Shown here in pieces: positions 28,048 through 36,188 of a DNA stretch of 64,000 bases (position 1 is its first letter; every line of letters begins with the position of its first letter). The translations under genes were made by a program, and so were the position numbers. The notes below the pieces were generated by a model. That model did no database searches. It had not been told where the DNA came from and saw only the letters and a list, made by a program, of their open reading frames with translations. Origin of the DNA: Sideroxyarcus sp. (lineage in GTDB: Bacteria; Pseudomonadota; Gammaproteobacteria; Burkholderiales; Gallionellaceae); the NCBI GenBank assembly GCA_030651895.1, contig JAUSBR010000006.1:62001-126000 (forward strand). The letters are read 5' to 3'.

Positions 28048-28061
28048 ATTGTTACTCCTAA

Positions 28062-28574
28062 TTACTCAATCAATTGCAAAGTGCTTTCGCGCTCTGACCA
28101 ATCACCCGCACTGTCCTGCACCATTTCTTTGATCTTCACTTCAGTTTCAGAGACAGACGTTATTTGGCCAAAATTCTGACCAATGTAATTTCCGGCTTTG
28201 ACACGATATATTTTGCCTTCGGAAGAGCGAACTACAGCATGCCCAACATTTCTCTGGAACAGATAGCCAACCATTTTCAAGCTTTCAAGCGGGAAGTCTT
28301 CCAGCTCTTCTTTGGGGCGATCAAGGTTCGGCTGGTTCAGGCCACTACGGCTAGCGTTTCGAACATCTGGCTTGCGAGGTTTAAACGGATCCATCAGGCC
28401 CGTATCATTTTCGTATGTGAACGGCTCGTAAGGCTTGATGTCCGGAGGTGGCTCAACCTTACCGCGCATGTCGGCTCCGGCATTCTTTACAAAGTCCCGC
28501 AAGTCCTGGAACTCTTCCCCTCCGCAGGCAGTGAGGGTTAGTGAAACTAACAGTATTGAATACGCTGTTTTCAT
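28062..28574 (-). CDS. pilP: Type IV pilus assembly lipoprotein PilP
   Basis: PilP is an inner-membrane lipoprotein that bridges the PilN/PilO pair to the PilQ secretin. The 170-residue precursor has a lipobox LTAC with the lipidated cysteine at residue 17. A flexible proline-rich stretch containing PFTYENDTGLMDPFKPRKP follows, then the beta-sandwich C-terminal domain (LESLKMVGYLFQRN, VYRVKAGNYIGQNFGQI-like, ending RESTLQLIE). The start overlaps the pilO stop by four bases (ATGA). Confidence 0.95.
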   Translation of the reverse strand: MKTAYSILLVSLTLTACGGEEFQDLRDFVKNAGADMRGKVEPPPDIKPYEPFTYENDTGLMDPFKPRKPDVRNASRSGLNQPNLDRPKEELEDFPLESLKMVGYLFQRNVGHAVVRSSEGKIYRVKAGNYIGQNFGQITSVSETEVKIKEMVQDSAGDWSERESTLQLIE

Positions 28575-29209
28575 TTTTTCTTGGCTCCTGCGGCTCTGGA
28601 TGCCTGCTTCTGCGCAGCCAACTCATCCTCATCCAGATAGCGATAGGTCTTCGCGGTCGCATCCAAAGTCAGCATGCCGCCAGTGCCCGCAGCGGGAGTG
28701 ACACTTACATTGTTTAATGTAACGATTCGAGGCAACTGCGAGATATCACTTGCGAATTTGCCCAGATCGTCGTAACTGCCCGAGACTTTCAGCATGATTG
28801 GTTGTTCTGTAAATACACCGGTAGCAACTTCGGCACCAGGTCTGAACAATTCGAATTGCAGACCTCTACCCAGTCCTGCCTGGTTGATATCGGTCAGCAA
28901 TGCATCCATTTCTGATTTGCTTGGCAATTGCTTAAGCAATGCACCAAAAGACTGCTGCGTATCAATCAATTGTTTTTTGATGATATCCAGATTGATTGCT
29001 TGTCGCTTCTTCACCAAATAAGTTTCACGCAGCTTTTCTTCTTCCGTCCGCACCGTCTTCAGGCTTTCCCATTGCCCCTGCCAATCGAAGGTCGCTCCTG
29101 CCAGAACCACCAGCACGAACATCGTCAGGAATGCAGCAAACTTGATCAGCCATGGCCAACTTCCCGGCGTCTTTGGGTCGACATTCTTTAGCTCTTCAAT
29201 AAAATTCAT
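28571..29209 (-). CDS. pilO: Type IV pilus inner-membrane protein PilO
   Basis: PilO pairs with PilN to form the inner-membrane alignment complex of the type IV pilus. The 212-residue protein has one transmembrane helix (about residues 22-44, LIKFAAFLTMFVLVVLAGATF), a coiled-coil stretch (~55-95) and a ferredoxin-like periplasmic domain (GLQFELFRPG, IMLKVSGSYDDLGKFASDISQLPRIV). The tail is rich in Lys and Ala. It lies six bases after pilN and overlaps pilP. Confidence 0.96.
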   Translation of the reverse strand: MNFIEELKNVDPKTPGSWPWLIKFAAFLTMFVLVVLAGATFDWQGQWESLKTVRTEEEKLRETYLVKKRQAINLDIIKKQLIDTQQSFGALLKQLPSKSEMDALLTDINQAGLGRGLQFELFRPGAEVATGVFTEQPIMLKVSGSYDDLGKFASDISQLPRIVTLNNVSVTPAAGTGGMLTLDATAKTYRYLDEDELAAQKQASRAAGAKKK

Positions 29210-29215
29210 CGCTGC

Positions 29216-29782
29216 CTAACCTTTCCCACCAGATGGCGCGACCTGCTTAGTCAAGTTGAAATTAAGCGAGAACTCGCTGATCCGAGCCCCGCTAACTGTT
29301 GTCGCATGTATCTCAATCAAAGTCGGCGAGTCTAGCCAAGGCGAATCTTCGATCGAGCGCATCAAAGTCGAAACACGCGAGTTTGATTGAGCATAGCCAA
29401 CCACGCTGATCTTGTTTACGTTTTGCTTGACGCTCTTTAAATAAACGCCATCCGGCAAGATGCGCAGCATCTGATCAAGCAGGTGCACCACATCTGATCT
29501 TGTACTTTGCAGATTCTCAACGACTGTTTTGCGAGAAAGCAGTGATTGCGTTTGCTCACGCAATTTCTTTATCTCATCGATCTGCTTATCCAGCACCGCG
29601 ATCTCTTGCTTCAAATAGGTATTGCGACGCTCTTGGTAAGATATCTGCGTGCTGATGGCAACATGGACGAAACCGACAACCACCGCTCCCAATACCAGCG
29701 ATAGCGCACTCAGAATGATGAACTGAAGCTGTCTTGCCTTTCGCTTCTCTGCGCGGTGGGGTAATAGATTGACGCGTATCAT
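29216..29782 (-). CDS. pilN: Type IV pilus inner-membrane protein PilN
   Basis: PilN anchors PilM at the membrane and dimerises with PilO. The ATG at 29782 gives MIRVNLLPHRAEKRKARQ, the conserved PilN cytoplasmic peptide that binds PilM, and overlaps the pilM stop in ATGA. A longer open frame upstream would lose this N-terminus. A transmembrane helix (about 20-43) follows, then a coiled coil (KQEIAVLDKQIDEIKKLREQ) and a periplasmic domain (LPDGVYLKSVKQNVNKI). The product is 188 residues, the normal length. Confidence 0.96.
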   Translation of the reverse strand: MIRVNLLPHRAEKRKARQLQFIILSALSLVLGAVVVGFVHVAISTQISYQERRNTYLKQEIAVLDKQIDEIKKLREQTQSLLSRKTVVENLQSTRSDVVHLLDQMLRILPDGVYLKSVKQNVNKISVVGYAQSNSRVSTLMRSIEDSPWLDSPTLIEIHATTVSGARISEFSLNFNLTKQVAPSGGKG

Positions 29783-30879
29783 GATGGGTCGAACCTCCGC
29801 ATGGCCAAACCGCAAGCAACCATCAATGCGGGGGCGTCCATCTGCAATTGACGCGGCTTGATACGGCTGGAAAGTGTCATCAACTCAAAGGGGTTCGCCA
29901 CTAAAGTGCTGACTTGCGTACGTGTCGCGACGGCCTCATCAAGCCCCGGCAATGCTGCACAGCCTCCGGCAAGTACCACGTAATTCACTTCGTTGTATTG
30001 AGTGGATGTGAAGAAGAACTGCAACGCGCGCGATACTTCCATTGCGATGTTCTCGCGGAACGGTGACAGCACATCGCTTTCATAATTCTCAGGCAGCCCG
30101 CCATTACGCTTGGCTGATTCTGCCTCCTCGGAAGACAATCCGAACACGCTCTGGATCTGTTGCGTGAGCTGGATACCACCGACCTGCTGGTCCCGCATAT
30201 AGACCGATTGCCCATTGCGCAAGACGTTCACGTTCATCACATACGCGCCAATATCCACTAAAGCGATGCATTGATCGTTCGCCCCTCCGGGAAGCTGGGA
30301 ACGGATCATCTCGAACGCCGCCTCCGCTGCATACGGCTCAACATCCACCACGATCGCCTTCAAGCCTGCGGTCTGCGCAGCCGCCACACGGTCTTCCACG
30401 TTCGCTTTGCGTGATGCAGCCAGCAACACTTCGACCTCGTCGGGATTGTTCGGCGCGGGGCCGATCACCTGAAAGTCCAAGTTGACTTCTTCCAACGCAA
30501 AGGGGATGTATTGGTTCGCTTCCGTCTCGACTTGATATTCCAGATCATCCTCGCGCAGGCCGGCGGGCAACAAGATCTTCTTGCTGATCACAGCGGCAGC
30601 CGGCAAAGCGAGGCTAACGTTCCGGATTCGCGAGCCCAGACGTTTCCAGGCACGCTTCACAGTGTCGGAGACTGCATCGAGATTGTTGATATTGCCATCG
30701 CTCACCGCATCCGACGGGAGCGCTTCGATAGAATACCGCTCAACCACATATCCGCCCTTCTTCGGCGCCTTGCTCAGCTCAACCATCTTCACTGAGGACG
30801 AACTGATATCCACCCCGATCAAGGGTGGCGTTGAAGTGCTCAGAAAGTCTAACGGGATATCAAAATTTCCTTTGATCAT
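29779..30879 (-). CDS. pilM: Type IV pilus actin-like ATPase PilM
   Basis: PilM is a cytoplasmic actin-fold protein that binds the PilN N-terminus and completes the inner-membrane platform. The 366-residue protein has the motifs LIGVDISSSSVKMVEL near the N-terminus, ALPAAAVISKKILLPAGL, LVDIGAYVMNVNVLRNG, and VLAGGCAALPGLDEAVATRT near the C-terminus. It is the first gene of the pilMNOPQ operon, read from a promoter in the 134-base gap shared with the divergent penicillin-binding protein gene, a standard arrangement in betaproteobacteria and gammaproteobacteria. Confidence 0.96.
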   Translation of the reverse strand: MIKGNFDIPLDFLSTSTPPLIGVDISSSSVKMVELSKAPKKGGYVVERYSIEALPSDAVSDGNINNLDAVSDTVKRAWKRLGSRIRNVSLALPAAAVISKKILLPAGLREDDLEYQVETEANQYIPFALEEVNLDFQVIGPAPNNPDEVEVLLAASRKANVEDRVAAAQTAGLKAIVVDVEPYAAEAAFEMIRSQLPGGANDQCIALVDIGAYVMNVNVLRNGQSVYMRDQQVGGIQLTQQIQSVFGLSSEEAESAKRNGGLPENYESDVLSPFRENIAMEVSRALQFFFTSTQYNEVNYVVLAGGCAALPGLDEAVATRTQVSTLVANPFELMTLSSRIKPRQLQMDAPALMVACGLAMRRFDPS

Positions 30880-30915
30880 AGGCTGGTTAGCGCTTTTTCG
30901 TACAAAGTGGTTTAA

Positions 30916-30944
30916 ATCCTAGCAATAACTCCCGCGTGTGTAAA
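30916..30944 (-). promoter_or_regulatory. Predicted sigma-70 promoter of the pilMNOPQ operon
   Basis: On the minus strand a -35 hexamer TTTACA (30939-30944) and a -10 hexamer TAGGAT (30916-30921) are 17 bases apart. They match consensus at 5/6 and 4/6 positions. The predicted start is about 30 bases before the pilM ATG. Confidence 0.6.
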
Positions 30945-30981
30945 GTTTTTTCTATGTTATCGAAATTCCGGCTTCAGACGA

Positions 30982-30987
30982 TATAAT
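30982..30987 (+). promoter_or_regulatory. Predicted -10 element for the PBP1A gene
   Basis: A perfect TATAAT lies 26 bases before the ATG at 31014. The -35 region is poor (a TTATCG-like hexamer at a long spacing), so activation or only modest strength is expected. It is back to back with the pilM promoter. Confidence 0.55.
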
Positions 30988-31013
30988 CGCCCAATATTTT
31001 TCAGACTTGCGCC

Positions 31014-33326
31014 ATGACCTCTCGCTGGTGGTTCTATCCTGCCCTTGTTGTACTCGCTCTTCCGCTGTTGCCGATTCTGCTGCTCGTCTTCGCCGCGATC
31101 ATCACTTATCCGACTTTGCCCACGCTGGAGACGCTGACAGACTATCGCCCGAAGATGCCGTTGCGCGTGTTCAGCGCCGAAGGGACTCTGATCGGCGAGT
31201 TCGGCGAAGAACGCCGCGAACTAGTACGCATCGAGGATGTTCCGGAACTGATGAAGAAGGCTATCCTCGCCGCAGAAGACGACCGCTTCTACGAACACGG
31301 CGGCGTCGACTACATCGGCGTGTTGCGCGCAGCCTACTCCAACTTCTCTTCGGGCGGGGTAAAGCAGGGGGCCAGCACGATCACCATGCAAGTCGCGCGC
31401 AATTTCTTCCTCTCCAAGGAAAAAACGCTGACACGCAAATTCAACGAGATGCTGCTGTCCTTCAAGATCGAGCACAACCTGAGCAAGGATGAGATCCTGC
31501 AGTTGTACGTCAACCACATCTACCTCGGCCAGCGCTCCTACGGTTTTGCTTCAGCCGCCCAGATCTATTATGCCAAGACACTCAACCAGCTGACATTGTC
31601 GGAGATGGCGATGCTGGCCGGTCTGCCGAAAGCGCCAGCCGCTTTCAATCCGGTGGTGAATCCGGAACGGGCCAAAGTGCGCCAGATGTACATCCTCCGC
31701 CGCATGCATGATCTGCGCTATATCACGCAGGAGGAGTTGGATCTTGCCTTGAACGAACCGCTTGAGACCAAGCAGGTGGCCCACCGGCAGACGTTCGCGG
31801 TCAACGCAAGCTTTGTGGCGGAAATGGCGCGGCAGGAGATGTATGACCGATTCCAGGAAGAGGCTTACACGCAGGGATACAGCGTTCACACCACCATCCG
31901 CGCTCAGGATCAGGCAGCCGCCTACGCCTCTCTGCGCAAAGGCGTGCTGGAATACGACCAGCGCCACGGCTATCGCGGGCCGGAAGGCTATGTGGATCTC
32001 AAGAAGAACAATACCGATGAACTCCTAGAGGAAGCACTTGAGGACGTTCCGGACGGTGAGGATCTCATCCCTGCCGTAGTCCAATCGATCAACCCCAAAG
32101 GCATAAGTGCTTATTGCAAGAACGGGCAGGTCGTCGAGATCCGTGGAGAAGGTCTGCGTTTTGCCCAGCAGACGCTCGGGGAGAAGCTGGCGCTGAACCG
32201 TCGTATCCGCGTCGGCTCCCTGATCCGCGTGTACAAGAACGCACAGGACTTCTGGGAGATATCCCAGGTTCCGCAGGCCGAGGCTGCCTTTGTGTCGGCG
32301 AACCCGCGCGACGGTGCGATCTTCGCGCTGGTCGGTGGCTTTGACTTCTACCGCAACCAGTTCAACCACGTCACCCAGGCATGGCGCCAGCCCGGCTCCA
32401 GCTTCAAACCTTTCATCTACTCCGCCGCACTTGAGAAGGGATTCACACCGGCCTCCGTCATCAACGATGCGCCGCTGGTCATCGACCTCGCCCAGACCGG
32501 CGAAGAACTGTGGCAACCGAAGAACTTCGACGGCGAGTTTTCCGGCCCGATGCGCATGCGCCAGGGTCTGACCCGCTCCAAGAATCTCGTCTCCATCCGC
32601 ATCCTGCAGGCTATCGGTCTGGACTATGCGCAGGATTACGTCACCAAGTTCGGTTTCGAGAAGCAAAAGATTGGCGCATACCTCACCATGGCGCTGGGCG
32701 CTGGCTCGGTCACTCCGATGCAGTTGATGAGCGGCTACTCCGTCTTCGCCAACGGCGGCTATCGCGTCACGCCGTATTTCATCCAGCGTATCGAGGATGG
32801 TCAGGGCAACATCATCGCGCAAGCGGCCCCAGTGATCGCCGGCGAGAACGCGGAACAGGTCATCGATGTACGCAACGCCTTCACCATGGTCAATATGATG
32901 CAAGATGTGGTGAAGCACGGCACCGCCATGCGCGCCATGGAACTGGGCCGTCAGGATCTCGCCGGCAAGACCGGCACCACCAGCGATTCGATGGATGCAT
33001 GGTTCGCCGGATTCCATCCCACCCTGGTCGCCGTCACATGGCTGGGCTACGACAATCCGCAAAGCCTGGGTGAGAAGGAGACCGGCGGCGGTGCAGCCCT
33101 GCCTATCTGGATGGGGTACATGGGACAGATATTGAAAGGCGTCCCGGAAGTCACATACACCATGCCCGAGCACGTCATCACTGCCCGCATCAATGATAAC
33201 GGTCTGCGCGATCCCAATGGGAACCGCATCGAATATTTCTACGAAGAGAACCCGCCGCCCGAACAGGGCGATGTGGTGCCGGAAGAGAACAAACCCGCCG
33301 ACACGGTAAACGACCAGCTTTTCTGA
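31014..33326 (+). CDS. mrcA: Penicillin-binding protein 1A (bifunctional transglycosylase/transpeptidase)
   Basis: This enzyme polymerises and cross-links peptidoglycan at the outer face of the inner membrane. The 770-residue protein has an N-terminal transmembrane helix (about 8-30) and the GT51 glycosyltransferase domain with EDDRFYEHGGVD, GASTITMQVARNFFL and RKFNEMLLSFKIE. An OB-like insertion follows. The transpeptidase domain has the SxxK motif in QPGSSFKPFIYS, SxN in TRSKNLVS and KTG in LAGKTGTTSDSMDAWFAG. The tail is acidic and proline rich. All catalytic motifs are intact. It is divergent from the pil operon. Its stop shares a base with the next start (TGATG). Confidence 0.97.
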   Translation: MTSRWWFYPALVVLALPLLPILLLVFAAIITYPTLPTLETLTDYRPKMPLRVFSAEGTLIGEFGEERRELVRIEDVPELMKKAILAAEDDRFYEHGGVDYIGVLRAAYSNFSSGGVKQGASTITMQVARNFFLSKEKTLTRKFNEMLLSFKIEHNLSKDEILQLYVNHIYLGQRSYGFASAAQIYYAKTLNQLTLSEMAMLAGLPKAPAAFNPVVNPERAKVRQMYILRRMHDLRYITQEELDLALNEPLETKQVAHRQTFAVNASFVAEMARQEMYDRFQEEAYTQGYSVHTTIRAQDQAAAYASLRKGVLEYDQRHGYRGPEGYVDLKKNNTDELLEEALEDVPDGEDLIPAVVQSINPKGISAYCKNGQVVEIRGEGLRFAQQTLGEKLALNRRIRVGSLIRVYKNAQDFWEISQVPQAEAAFVSANPRDGAIFALVGGFDFYRNQFNHVTQAWRQPGSSFKPFIYSAALEKGFTPASVINDAPLVIDLAQTGEELWQPKNFDGEFSGPMRMRQGLTRSKNLVSIRILQAIGLDYAQDYVTKFGFEKQKIGAYLTMALGAGSVTPMQLMSGYSVFANGGYRVTPYFIQRIEDGQGNIIAQAAPVIAGENAEQVIDVRNAFTMVNMMQDVVKHGTAMRAMELGRQDLAGKTGTTSDSMDAWFAGFHPTLVAVTWLGYDNPQSLGEKETGGGAALPIWMGYMGQILKGVPEVTYTMPEHVITARINDNGLRDPNGNRIEYFYEENPPPEQGDVVPEENKPADTVNDQLF

Positions 33327-33925
33327 TGAGCAAGCCAAACCTGCAACGCCGCGACCTGATGCGCGAACAACTGGCGCACCAGGCCGCCAAACTGATGGCC
33401 GAGGACGGCATCACCGATCACGCTATGGCGAAACTCAAAGCTGCCCGACAACTCGGTGCGGCAGACACACAGCACCTGCCCAGCAACCAGGAAGTGGATG
33501 ATGCACTGCACAGCTACCGCACGCTCTACCAGAGCGACAGCCATCCGGAATGCCTGCAGCTACTGCGCGAGGAAGCGCTGGCCGCCATGCGCCTGCTGGA
33601 ACAATTCCACCCCTATCTCACCGGTTCGGTACTGAATGGTACGGCCGATGAGGAGTCCGATATCAACCTGATGCTCTTCAGCGACGATGCCAAAGCGGTA
33701 CTGCTGTTCCTGCTCAAATCCAATGTTGAATTCGATGACGGCGAATGGCGAGTCCGCATCAACGGCAGGGAAGAAACGGTCCCCAGCTATACGCTGACCG
33801 TTGAGTCCGGCGTACAGATACACCTCATCGTCCTGCCTGAAAATGCCCGGCACAGCGGCAGCCGGCATCCGGATACCCACGCGGGTATCGCCGCAGTTGA
33901 AGCATTGTTGGCACCCGGAAAATAA
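33326..33925 (+). CDS. Uncharacterised protein with a degenerate nucleotidyltransferase-like motif
   Basis: This 199-residue protein of unknown function overlaps the PBP1A stop codon by one base, so it is coupled to it. The N-terminal ~90 residues are helical. The middle has G100-S101, ten residues, then D112-I-N114-L, resembling the nucleotidyltransferase pattern G-S...D-x-D. Here the second acidic residue is Asn, and the third (expected in the SGVQIHLIVLP strand) is not Asp. If the fold is right, the catalytic site looks inactivated and the protein may bind a nucleotide or act as a partner only. The C-terminal region contains HSGSRHPDTHAG, with several histidines. I do not recognise a named family. 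Confidence 0.65.
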   Translation: MSKPNLQRRDLMREQLAHQAAKLMAEDGITDHAMAKLKAARQLGAADTQHLPSNQEVDDALHSYRTLYQSDSHPECLQLLREEALAAMRLLEQFHPYLTGSVLNGTADEESDINLMLFSDDAKAVLLFLLKSNVEFDDGEWRVRINGREETVPSYTLTVESGVQIHLIVLPENARHSGSRHPDTHAGIAAVEALLAPGK

Positions 33926-34028
33926 TTCTTTCGAGTCTGTCGTCGCGCGGCCGGGATCTGCGTTCTATACACTAAGCCCCCTGATTTTCAGGGTGCTTGA
34001 TCCCACCAATCCGATAAGGAGCCCCAAA

Positions 34029-34460
34029 ATGAAACATGCATTGACTGTCGCTGCAGCCCTGCTTGCCCTGTCTGCCTCCGCCTTCGCAGATGACGCTCTT
34101 CAGTCCACCGCCGACAAGCGCGGCGACCGCATCGAACAGCGTCTGGACAACCGCGGCGACCGTATCGAGAATCGTTTGGACCGGAAAGGCGAGCGCGCCG
34201 AACAACGGTTGGACAATCGCGGTGATCGCATAGAAGAACGACTGGATGCGAAGGCCGACAAGGCCCGCGCCAACGGCAACGAGGAACGCGCCGAACGTCT
34301 TGAGCGCAAGGGCGACCGCATCGACCAGCGCCTCGACAACAAGGGTGAGCGTGTCGAGAACCGCACAGAAAGACGCGGCGACCGTATCGACAACCGTCTA
34401 GACAAGAAAGGCGAGCGCATCAACCGGCGTCTTGACCGCCGCACGCAACGGGCGAACTGA
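34029..34460 (+). CDS. Exported protein built of 11-residue Arg/Asp/Glu-rich repeats
   Basis: This 143-residue precursor has a clear signal peptide (MKHALTVAAALLALSASAFA-DD). The rest is almost entirely an 11-residue repeat of the type RGDRIEQRLDN: four copies, a degenerate spacer of about 19 residues (KADKARANGNEERAERLER), then four more copies. Each unit has K/R-G-D/E-R-I at one end and R-L-D at the other, so a long charged amphipathic helix with hendecad periodicity is expected. There are no cysteines or aromatics. The ATG at 34029 follows AAGGAG at good spacing; a longer opening is rejected. It sits 26 bases before a sigma-factor gene. Function is unknown; a periplasmic helical spacer or ion/polymer-binding role is speculation. 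Confidence 0.75.
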   Translation: MKHALTVAAALLALSASAFADDALQSTADKRGDRIEQRLDNRGDRIENRLDRKGERAEQRLDNRGDRIEERLDAKADKARANGNEERAERLERKGDRIDQRLDNKGERVENRTERRGDRIDNRLDKKGERINRRLDRRTQRAN

Positions 34461-34486
34461 CCGGCACAGGCACCCTGCAGATACCG

Positions 34487-35032
34487 ATGAAGCATGACCC
34501 GGATACTCGCCAGAAGATGCAGGTTTTCCTCGCCGGCATCGAGGGTCGTGCCTTTCGTATCGCACAGTTCGCCACAGGTAACCGGGATGAGGCATTGGAG
34601 GTCGTTCAGGATGCGATGATGAAGCTGGCGCAGAACTATTCGGATCACGGCGCTGACGAATGGAAGCCATTGTTCTACAGCATCCTGCAAACCCGCATCC
34701 GCGACTGGCAAAGGCGCCAGACTGTGCGCAACCGCTTCAGAACCTGGTTCGCATGGAATGAAGAGGATGATGAGGATGCGCTCGAACAGTATCCGGCGGA
34801 CGATGCCGGTGAGCCCTCGATACGACTGGAGCATAACCAGTTCATGGCGCGGTTGAATCGTGAACTCGGCGCCTTACCCTACCGGCAACAACAGGTCTTT
34901 CTATTGCGCGTGTGGGAGGGACTGGACATCGCCCAAACAGCGGAGGCGATGCAATGTTCGGAGAGCAGCGTCAAGACACACCATGCCCGCGCACTAGAAA
35001 AACTGCAGAAGCAACTGGAGGATCTTCGATGA
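34487..35032 (+). CDS. RNA polymerase ECF-type sigma factor
   Basis: This 181-residue sigma-70 family protein has region 2 (about 20-85: AFRIAQFATGNRDEALEVVQDAMM, then FYSILQTRIRDWQRRQ) and region 4 (about 125-175: ALPYRQQQVFLLRVWEGLDIAQTAEAM, SSVKTHHARALEKLQ). No region 3 lies between, only an acidic linker (WNEEDDEDALEQYPADD), so it is of the ECF type. It overlaps the next gene by ATGA. The downstream DUF3619-like membrane protein is the likely anti-sigma factor. Sigma–DUF3619–DUF3106 is a recurring order in betaproteobacteria. The regulon is unknown; the adjacent exported proteins are the best guess. Confidence 0.88.
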   Translation: MKHDPDTRQKMQVFLAGIEGRAFRIAQFATGNRDEALEVVQDAMMKLAQNYSDHGADEWKPLFYSILQTRIRDWQRRQTVRNRFRTWFAWNEEDDEDALEQYPADDAGEPSIRLEHNQFMARLNRELGALPYRQQQVFLLRVWEGLDIAQTAEAMQCSESSVKTHHARALEKLQKQLEDLR

Positions 35033-35412
35033 AACCCAATGATGAAGAGTTCGAAAAATGCGTTCGTTCCACGCTGGATTCCGGTATCGCGAATCTTGAT
35101 GCCGAAACCCGCAGCCGCTTGGCGGTCATACGCCACGCTGCTCTGGCGCAGAAGCCGTTTCTGTTGCGCTGGATCTCTTTCGACAACTGGGGTCCCGCAG
35201 CTGCCCTTGCAATGAGCGTCATCTTTGCCCTTGTTATTTTCATCAATCCATCTTTCAACAAGAGCGCCGACCAGCTTGCCTTGCAGGATAGCGATATCGT
35301 TCTTGAACTGCTGCTGAATGAAGAAGCGCAGGACGAGTCCTCCGATCCGGATTTTTACGTGTGGCTGGATGCTGTGATGCTGGAAGAAGAGGATGCCGCA
35401 AATGCAAGCTAG
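35029..35412 (+). CDS. DUF3619-like single-pass membrane protein, probable anti-sigma factor
   Basis: The 127-residue protein starts at an ATG that overlaps the sigma-factor stop. It has a cytoplasmic N-terminal helical part (MKPNDEEFEKCVRSTLDSG, DAETRSRLAVIRHAAL), one transmembrane helix at about 58-75 (PAAALAMSVIFALVIFI) and an acidic periplasmic tail ending in SDPDFYVWLDAVMLEEEDAANAS, with a DFYVWLD motif as in DUF3619. Topology and position match an anti-sigma factor holding the sigma factor at the membrane, but the HCC zinc motif of classical anti-sigmas is absent. The assignment is therefore inferred from context. Confidence 0.75.
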   Translation: MKPNDEEFEKCVRSTLDSGIANLDAETRSRLAVIRHAALAQKPFLLRWISFDNWGPAAALAMSVIFALVIFINPSFNKSADQLALQDSDIVLELLLNEEAQDESSDPDFYVWLDAVMLEEEDAANAS

Positions 35413-35608
35413 ATATTGGCTGTTCATGATGCTGTTGCTGTCTCTTCCCGCCGCCCACGCCGAGGAGGCCGAGCCCCCGCTGGACTTGATCGAGCTGCTT
35501 GGCGAAATGGATGAAGAGGATACCGACCTTGATATCGCCATGTCGGATATCCATGGAAAGTTGAACGAGAAGGGGGTTCAGCCCCCGGAGGTGAAAGATG
35601 ATGAATAA
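35402..35608 (+). CDS. Small acidic exported protein
   Basis: This predicted 68-residue precursor has a signal peptide (MQARYWLFMMLLLSLPAAHA) and a mature part of about 48 residues. The mature part is strikingly acidic (EEAEPPLDLIELLGEMDEEDTDLDIAMSD is mostly Asp/Glu and hydrophobics) and ends in HGKLNEKGVQPPEVKDDE. It overlaps the DUF3619 gene by eleven bases and the DUF3106 gene by eleven bases, so all three are tightly coupled. The ATG at 35402 was chosen because GAGG is nine bases upstream. The opposite charge to the basic neighbours suggests they may bind one another. No family is recognised. Confidence 0.65.
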   Translation: MQARYWLFMMLLLSLPAAHAEEAEPPLDLIELLGEMDEEDTDLDIAMSDIHGKLNEKGVQPPEVKDDE

Positions 35609-36077
35609 GCTGTTATCCGGATTGTGCCGTTACGCTGCAGCCTTGGCCTTCATGTTTGCCGTCACATCGGTTCCTGCGACTGCTGCTGAAGGTATCGCCT
35701 GGAACGAACTCAGCACGCAGCAACAACAGGTGCTGTCCTCCATGAAAAACAAGTGGAGCGGCTTGCCCGCCGAACGACAGGAGCGCCTCAGCAAGGGCGC
35801 CGCCAAATGGGCGACCATGAGTCCTGAACAGAAGGCCAAAGCACGCGAGCGCATGGCACGCTTCAAGGATTTGACCCCGGAAGAAAGGGAGTCCGTCAAA
35901 CAGCGCATGCGCGAGTTTCGCAAACTGCCGCCCGAGCAACGCGAGGCGCTGCGCGAACGCTGGCAAAAAATGTCGCCGGAACAACGTGCAAAATTCCGCG
36001 AACGCGTACGCAACATGACACCAGAGCAGCGCGAGCGATTCAGACAACGCAGGCTGGAACGCCAGCGCAAGCGCTGA
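35598..36077 (+). CDS. DUF3106 domain-containing exported protein
   Basis: The 159-residue precursor has a signal peptide (about 1-29, ending VPATAA-EG). The mature protein is almost wholly a repeated helical motif of the type LPPEQREALRERWQKMSPEQRAKF, strongly rich in Arg, Lys, Glu and Gln, matching DUF3106. Each unit alternates a P-E-Q/E-R turn with an R/E-rich helix. The family usually follows a sigma factor and DUF3619, as here. GGAGG six bases before the ATG at 35598 gives strong translation. A terminator overlaps its stop codon, so it ends the sigma-factor operon. It may be a periplasmic chaperone or sensor like Spy/CpxP, but this is only analogy. Confidence 0.85.
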   Translation: MMNKLLSGLCRYAAALAFMFAVTSVPATAAEGIAWNELSTQQQQVLSSMKNKWSGLPAERQERLSKGAAKWATMSPEQKAKARERMARFKDLTPEERESVKQRMREFRKLPPEQREALRERWQKMSPEQRAKFRERVRNMTPEQRERFRQRRLERQRKR

Positions 36078-36104
36078 GAGGCTACAGGCCTCTCGAACTT
36101 TTTT
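36076..36104 (+). terminator. Rho-independent terminator after the DUF3106 gene
   Basis: A stem GAGAGGC (36076-36082) / GCCTCTC (36088-36094) with loop TACAG is followed by GAAC and six Ts (36099-36104). It begins inside the stop codon of the DUF3106 gene and closes the sigma-factor operon. Confidence 0.8.
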
Positions 36105-36188
36105 GGCTAGACCGCCCAGTACGGTTTACCTGTCTGACAGCTTCGATTATCTTGTCATGCGTTCTGTGAACATCTTGAGGGGTTGCAA

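Noticed and set aside
33801-34028. Upstream extension of the repeat-protein frame
   Set aside because: It would overlap the end of the preceding gene, remove the N-terminal position of an obvious signal peptide and ignore the AAGGAG site at the ATG 34029.
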